From contig NZ_JAMWYY010000010.1 of the NCBI RefSeq assembly GCF_024305175.1, positions 1-64,000 of the forward strand: a stretch of 64,000 nucleotides of DNA, read 5' to 3'. A program made the translations under genes and the position numbers. This stretch comes from Flavobacterium sp. (lineage in GTDB: Bacteria > Bacteroidota > Bacteroidia > Flavobacteriales > Flavobacteriaceae). The notes beneath the pieces are model-generated. The model was not told where the DNA came from. It did no database searches and was given only the letters and a program-made list of their open reading frames with translations. The first letter of the stretch is position 1, and the number at the start of each line of letters is the position of its first letter. Below, piece by piece: positions 59,670 to 64,000 of the stretch.

Positions 59670-62393
59670 TTAAAACTTGTAAGACAATCCTAAGCTAAGG
59701 TTAACACCTCTTTTATATGTTGCAAGCGTTGTTTCAGGTGCTATTGCACCTCCTTCACGAATCAATTGGAAATCAGGATTAAGCAGGTTTTGTGCTTTAA
59801 GGCTAAGCCCGAAGTGTTCTCCTAAAGATGATTTAGCAATAAAATCAAGCGTAGGTATTCCGGTTTCAATAATATTTTCATATCCCCTTGTTCCTATTGA
59901 GTAAATCCTGTCACTAAAGTAGTTAAACACTACCGATGTACTTATGTCGTAATTTTCACCTTCTTTAAAAAAAGTAAGGTCGGCGTTAGCCAGTACAGGA
60001 GAAGCTCCCTGCAGTTCGTCTTCATCTTTAGTAAATTGTGGTAGCGAAGCCTCAAGTTTTTGCCTGGTGTGCAGGTAAGAAATGTTTAAACCACCTGAAA
60101 ACAACGTTTCTTTCCCTGTCTCTGTACTTTCTATCTTGTATAAGTTAACTTTTGTTTCAAGTTCTATACCGGCTACAGTAGCTGTACTACCTGTATTGAA
60201 GAAGGTAAGCGTGTTACCACCTACAGGAATTTCTGAACGGTTAATAGGGTTATCAATGTTCTTGTAAAAAGCTGTTACAGCAATAAGCTCGTCGCCTGAT
60301 GGATAGAATTCATATTTCAGGTCGATATTGTAAGTTTCCGCAGGCACCAACTGGTTATTACCCTGTACTGAGAAGCTTACATCCTGATATTTAAACGGTG
60401 CAACCTCTATAAACTGTGGCAATGTATAACTCATACTTCCTGCAAGGCGAAGTATATTCTTTTCATTAAGTGAATACTTAAGGTTCAGACTCGGCAATAT
60501 ATAATCCTCATCAATTATTGCATCTCCAAAAGTTGCATTGGTTGCAATGTTAGTATTATAGTCTACTCTTTGGTATACATTTTCATACCTCACGCCGGCA
60601 GATAATATTAAGTCAGGTGTAAATGAATGGTTAAAAATGGCATAACCTGCATAGATGTTCCTTAAACCATCATACCAGAAAGGATCAAACGCAAAAGGGT
60701 TATTTTGTGTAGAAGCACGCTCTGTTTGCAGGCTGAACAAACCATTATCAAGCGACTGCTGGTTAAATAGCCCGTCAAAATTATTAATATCGATAGATTG
60801 CGATGAGTTAAAGAACCTGTGTGTAAATATTGTAGCGTCAAATTCCCTGATTGAATGCCTTGCATTTAAACCAAAGCTGACTTTTGACTCCTGCTCATTC
60901 ATAAAGCTGTAAGAGAACACAGCCCTACCTGCCAACTCATTTTCTTTCATCTCATCAAAATAACGCTGGTGGTTACCTGCACTGTCAGAATTTGGCCTGT
61001 AGGTGCCATCGCGAAACAGTAATTCGTTAGACCTCCTGTCGGGCTCGCTCGAACGGATAATGTTGTAGGTTACACCCATATCAAGGTTTATCTTTTCGCT
61101 AAGCTGCATTTCAGAAAGTAACTGGTTTACAAATATATTGTTGTTATTAACCTGCTGCCTCCTCAGGTAAGCAAGGTCGGTAGTCTGCCCGTCAGCTCCG
61201 TTAAAACCAAAATAGTTACCTAAATCCTGCACATTATCATGCACATAAAGCGTGTTGAATGATAGTGTGTTATAAGTGCTGTATCTGTATTTAAAGCTTC
61301 CCATAGCTATCTGAGAAACATTATAAGTATAGCGTTCAAAATCCATATCCTGTATAAGGGCACCCTCATTACCGGTCTGCCTCACAACACCTTCCCTGTA
61401 AAGGTAGCCATTGCTGAAAGATGCCGTAAGAAACATGCTAAGGTTGTTGTCGCCTATCTGAAACCTTTTACCTCCTGATACACCTAAAGAGCTGTTAAGC
61501 TGTGTAGACTGCATATTAGGGTCCAGAGAGTTTTCAAAGGTATACTCGTTAAGATTGTTTACAGGCACATCATTATCAGTAAAACCTGTAAAAGTACCAC
61601 CATCAATAGTAAAAAAGTCTTTATTTACGGTTTGTGTGTTAATGCCGCTTGCCACCCCTATTTCTATATAATCATCTCCAACAAATTCTTTAGAGATAAT
61701 GTTAATATTAGCACCACTAACATCACCATAAAGTTCAGCACCGAAAGTTTTGTTTACACCAATGTTTTTAATAACATCTGATGAGAAGAAATCAAGCGAC
61801 ATGTTTTTTGTGCTTGGCTTTTCAGACGGTAACGGAAGCCCGTTTAGTGTAGTAGAATTATAACGGTCGCCAAGCCCGCGCACAAATACGTTTGTCTCGC
61901 CTTGCTGCTTAGATATACCACTAACCTTAGTAAGGGCAGATTCGGCATCACTTACACCTTTACGTGACATCTCTTGCGCACCAATGCTTTGTGTTATAGT
62001 TACCGCATTCTTCTGCTCCAGCAAAAGCGCCGATTCCTTTTCGCGGTTAACGGTTTTCTCTATAACAACGTCTTCAAGCTGTACGCTTGTAGAACCCATT
62101 GCCTGGTTTATGGTTTTGGTTTCGCCTGCTGTAATGGTAATAGGCATTTCTATAGTTTCATATCCTAAAAAGCCAAAAACAAGTATATGGCTTCCTGCAG
62201 GTACTTTAAGGCTGTACTGGCCGTTTTCATCAGTATTTGTACCAATGTTCGTACCTTTAATAGCCACACTTGCAAAAGGCAGCGTTTCATTGTTAAGGTC
62301 TTTGTCGGTAACAGTTCCTGTTATCGTACCGGTGTTTTGTGCAAAACTTAAGGTAAAGATAAACAGGGAGATAAATAGAAATTTAAGTTTCAT
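59670..62393 (-). CDS. TonB-dependent outer-membrane receptor with CarboxypepD_reg-like domain
   Basis: A 907-residue receptor: signal peptide 1-19, a carboxypeptidase regulatory-like beta domain (~20-100, G-T-V-T-D-K, L-P-F-A-S-V-A-I-K-G-T, T-D-E-N-G-Q-Y-S-L-K-V-P-A-G), the TonB box/plug region with A-E-S-A-L-T-K-V-S-G-I and V-R-G-L-G-D-R-Y-N-S-T-T-L-N-G, and a 22-strand barrel ending in an aromatic (Y-K-F). It imports its ligand with TonB-ExbBD energy. I use the ATG at 62393, which opens the signal peptide; the upstream frame extension is uncharacteristic. Transcribed away from a response regulator gene, with a 7-4-7 repeat in between. Confidence 0.92.
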   Translation of the reverse strand: MKLKFLFISLFIFTLSFAQNTGTITGTVTDKDLNNETLPFASVAIKGTNIGTNTDENGQYSLKVPAGSHILVFGFLGYETIEMPITITAGETKTINQAMGSTSVQLEDVVIEKTVNREKESALLLEQKNAVTITQSIGAQEMSRKGVSDAESALTKVSGISKQQGETNVFVRGLGDRYNSTTLNGLPLPSEKPSTKNMSLDFFSSDVIKNIGVNKTFGAELYGDVSGANINIISKEFVGDDYIEIGVASGINTQTVNKDFFTIDGGTFTGFTDNDVPVNNLNEYTFENSLDPNMQSTQLNSSLGVSGGKRFQIGDNNLSMFLTASFSNGYLYREGVVRQTGNEGALIQDMDFERYTYNVSQIAMGSFKYRYSTYNTLSFNTLYVHDNVQDLGNYFGFNGADGQTTDLAYLRRQQVNNNNIFVNQLLSEMQLSEKINLDMGVTYNIIRSSEPDRRSNELLFRDGTYRPNSDSAGNHQRYFDEMKENELAGRAVFSYSFMNEQESKVSFGLNARHSIREFDATIFTHRFFNSSQSIDINNFDGLFNQQSLDNGLFSLQTERASTQNNPFAFDPFWYDGLRNIYAGYAIFNHSFTPDLILSAGVRYENVYQRVDYNTNIATNATFGDAIIDEDYILPSLNLKYSLNEKNILRLAGSMSYTLPQFIEVAPFKYQDVSFSVQGNNQLVPAETYNIDLKYEFYPSGDELIAVTAFYKNIDNPINRSEIPVGGNTLTFFNTGSTATVAGIELETKVNLYKIESTETGKETLFSGGLNISYLHTRQKLEASLPQFTKDEDELQGASPVLANADLTFFKEGENYDISTSVVFNYFSDRIYSIGTRGYENIIETGIPTLDFIAKSSLGEHFGLSLKAQNLLNPDFQLIREGGAIAPETTLATYKRGVNLSLGLSYKF

Positions 62394-62445
62394 TGCGTGT
62401 TGTTTAAATTTTGGTGCAAAGAAACCCCACCTATCCAAATGCTAT

Positions 62446-62463
62446 GTTACCTAAAAGTTACCT
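62446..62463. promoter_or_regulatory. Direct repeat GTTACCT-N4-GTTACCT, candidate response-regulator site
   Basis: Two identical 7-base half-sites with a four-base AAAA spacer (11-base period), the architecture of PhoB/OmpR-type boxes. It lies 53 bases upstream of the receptor ATG in the divergent region with the OmpR/PhoB-type regulator gene. Confidence 0.55.
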
Positions 62464-62522
62464 TTGGATTTAGTATTTATTACCAAATTGTTAACAGATT
62501 AAATTATAGTTAAGCCGTTTCT

Positions 62523-62530
62523 TACTTTTG
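62523..62530 (+). promoter_or_regulatory. Candidate response regulator promoter, -7 box
   Basis: TACTTTTG matches TAnnTTTG, 47 bases upstream of the regulator ATG; no spaced TTG. Confidence 0.4.
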
Positions 62531-62577
62531 TATTATCTTTACCTTTACAACCGCTAAACAATACGTAAAGTGTCATT

Positions 62578-63261
62578 ATGAAAAAAAAAGACATTAAGAT
62601 TTTACTGGTTGATGATGAGCAGGATATCCTTGAAATTGTGGGGTATAACCTAACACAGGAAGGGTATCAGGTGGTAACTGCAGGCAACGGTAAAGAGGCC
62701 ATTGCCAAAGCAAGGAAAGAGCTTCCGCATCTTATTATTATGGATGTAATGATGCCCGAAATGGATGGCATGGAAGCCTGCGAAAACATAAGGAAGATAC
62801 CGGAGCTTAATAACGTTATCATAACATTCCTTACAGCCCGCAGTGAAGACTACTCTCAGGTAGCAGGTTTTGACGCGGGAGCTGATGATTATATAGCCAA
62901 ACCGATAAAGCCGAAACTACTTATAAGCAAGGTTAAAGCATTATTGAGAAGGCTTAAGGAAGACGAAAACCAGGGCGATATACTTAGGGTTGGTACCATA
63001 GAGATTAACCGCGAAGAGTATAAAATTATAATGGACGACCGCGAAATAGTATTACCACGAAAAGAATTCGAACTTTTTTACCTGTTGGCAAGCAAGCCGG
63101 GCAAAGTATTTAAGAGAGAAGAAATACTGGATAAAGTTTGGGGTAACGAAGTGGTTGTTGGCGGCAGGACAATAGATGTACACATACGCAAACTGCGCGA
63201 AAAAATAGGTGACGAACTTTTTAAAACAATTAAGGGTGTGGGCTACAAGCTCGAAATGTAA
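62578..63261 (+). CDS. OmpR/PhoB-family response regulator
   Basis: A 227-residue two-domain regulator. Receiver domain 1-~120 with acidic pocket D12-D13, phospho-acceptor D56 in I-I-M-D-V-M-M-P, T86 and K108 (A-K-P-I); winged-helix output domain ~130-227 with R-K-E-F-E-L-F-Y-L-L, the recognition-helix region R-T-I-D-V-H-I-R-K-L-R-E-K and I-K-G-V-G-Y-K-L. It binds DNA as a dimer on direct repeats. The next gene, a histidine kinase, begins right after its stop. Divergent TonB receptor and its 7-4-7 repeat are the obvious target. Confidence 0.95.
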   Translation: MKKKDIKILLVDDEQDILEIVGYNLTQEGYQVVTAGNGKEAIAKARKELPHLIIMDVMMPEMDGMEACENIRKIPELNNVIITFLTARSEDYSQVAGFDAGADDYIAKPIKPKLLISKVKALLRRLKEDENQGDILRVGTIEINREEYKIIMDDREIVLPRKEFELFYLLASKPGKVFKREEILDKVWGNEVVVGGRTIDVHIRKLREKIGDELFKTIKGVGYKLEM

Positions 63262-64000
63262 GTGGCAATAAATTTTAAGAAATCATATCGTTTTGCTGTT
63301 AAGTCAGCTTTATTTATTACACTTTTTACCATAGTACTTCTTACAGTGCTTATGTATTTTTTTGCCGAGATTGATGTAACCATGATAGTGGTTTTTGCCG
63401 TAGCACTCTATATATTTTCTTTTTTTGTATTGCAATACAGGGTAGAGCATTTTATCTATCGCAGGGTTAAAAAAATATATGATGATGTTTCGCTGCTCGA
63501 CTCAAGCACGTTGAGAAATAAACCCATAACCACCGATATGGCAACCCTTACCCGTGAAGTTGAAAAATTTGCACGGGATAAAAAAATAGAGATAGAAACC
63601 CTTAAGGTGCGCGAAGAGTACCGCCGCGAGTTTATGGGTAATGTTTCGCATGAGCTTAAAACACCGCTTTTCACCGTTCAGGGGTACATCCTTACCCTTC
63701 TTGATGGTGCCATGAACGATAAAAGCCTGCGCAAAAAATACCTGCAACGCGCCGAAAAAGGCGTAGAGCGGCTGGTATATATTGTACAGGATCTCGATAT
63801 GATATCTAAGCTTGAGCTGGGCGACCTTAACCTTACATACACAAAATTTAATATTGTAGAAGTAATTCAAAGCGTTTTTGACCTGCTTGAAATGAAAGCT
63901 GACAGCAAAGGCATTATGCTGATGTTCGACATGAAGTACCTTAAGCCAATAATGGTGTTTGCTGATAAGGAGAAAATTCAGCAGGTGCTTACCAACCTTA
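63262..64000 (+). CDS. Sensor histidine kinase, N-terminal part (cut by window edge)
   Basis: The frame starts with a GTG directly after the response regulator's TAA (63259-63261) and runs off the end, so 246 residues are visible. Two transmembrane helices (~13-32 and ~39-57) are joined by only about six residues, so there is no periplasmic sensor domain; a short linker leads to the dimerisation helix with the phosphorylated H130 in N-V-S-H-E-L-K-T-P-L. The ATP-binding domain begins at the edge. It should phosphorylate the adjacent regulator; the signal is probably sensed in the membrane or via a partner protein, as in PhoR-type kinases. The upstream in-frame codons give no ATG. Confidence 0.88.
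   Translation, partial: MAINFKKSYRFAVKSALFITLFTIVLLTVLMYFFAEIDVTMIVVFAVALYIFSFFVLQYRVEHFIYRRVKKIYDDVSLLDSSTLRNKPITTDMATLTREVEKFARDKKIEIETLKVREEYRREFMGNVSHELKTPLFTVQGYILTLLDGAMNDKSLRKKYLQRAEKGVERLVYIVQDLDMISKLELGDLNLTYTKFNIVEVIQSVFDLLEMKADSKGIMLMFDMKYLKPIMVFADKEKIQQVLTNL

Overview
The window reads as chromosome of a Bacteroidota bacterium, most likely a Flavobacterium-like member of the Flavobacteriaceae. The evidence is a complete type IX secretion / gliding locus (porU, porV, gldJ), secreted proteins with type A and type B T9SS sorting domains, a CarboxypepD_reg-type TonB receptor, an S46 dipeptidyl-peptidase, a FolK-deoxynucleoside kinase fusion, and Bacteroidetes promoters (TTG / TAnnTTTG) instead of E. 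coli-type boxes. No rRNA, CRISPR array, complete prophage or insertion sequence is visible. Apart from the tRNA interval, no stretch over 300 bases lacks a gene; the longest gap (about 270 bases at 56549-56819) holds two terminators and nothing else I can see.

Layout. 1-3300: end of a GbsR/MarR-type regulator, a three-gene operon (DCC-family protein, small membrane protein, TIGR01777 oxidoreductase) and a convergent UbiA-like membrane protein. 3397-12725: gcvP, an orphan barstar, a truncated haemoglobin, a KAS III-like enzyme, a flippase, a methyltransferase, a glycosyltransferase and the MlaE/MlaF lipid transporter pair. 12735-23454: a 1251-residue type B T9SS substrate, mannose-1-phosphate guanylyltransferase, SprT, an SDR, an M28 peptidase, PDH E2 and E1-alpha, and cytidine deaminase. 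23458-31811: porV, porU, gldJ and murF, the secretion/gliding core. 31812-36026: a small membrane protein, galE, a DegT aminotransferase, waaA and a GNAT acetyltransferase.

36027-37837 is an accessory island. It holds a small lipoprotein, a 60-base imperfect palindrome, a 72-base relic of the GNAT gene 3' end, then an AT-rich two-gene unit: a RusA-like nuclease followed by a SLATT-type membrane protein. This is the best candidate here for an undescribed (possibly anti-phage) system.

37957-50135: S46 peptidase (DPP11-like), tandemly duplicated small lipoproteins, an HxlR regulator divergent from a DJ-1/hydrolase fusion plus an NADP reductase-like gene with a 29-base palindrome between them, a tRNA-Gly/tRNA-Leu operon, mutS, a SpoU methyltransferase, and a lectin/Ig-repeat T9SS substrate. 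50140-56548: HAD phosphatase, FolK-dNK fusion, sppA and an AsmA-like protein. 56820-64000: two type A T9SS proteins (one little more than the sorting domain), a beta-helix lipoprotein, a TonB receptor and a divergent OmpR-type two-component system. A 7-4-7 direct repeat resembling a Pho box lies between receptor and regulator, so this end may be a nutrient (perhaps phosphate) uptake regulon.

Genes that work together: porU, porV and gldJ would export and anchor the four T9SS substrates encoded in the same window; murF, waaA, manC, galE, the DegT aminotransferase, flippase and glycosyltransferase serve the cell envelope; pdhA/pdhC and gcvP are central metabolism.
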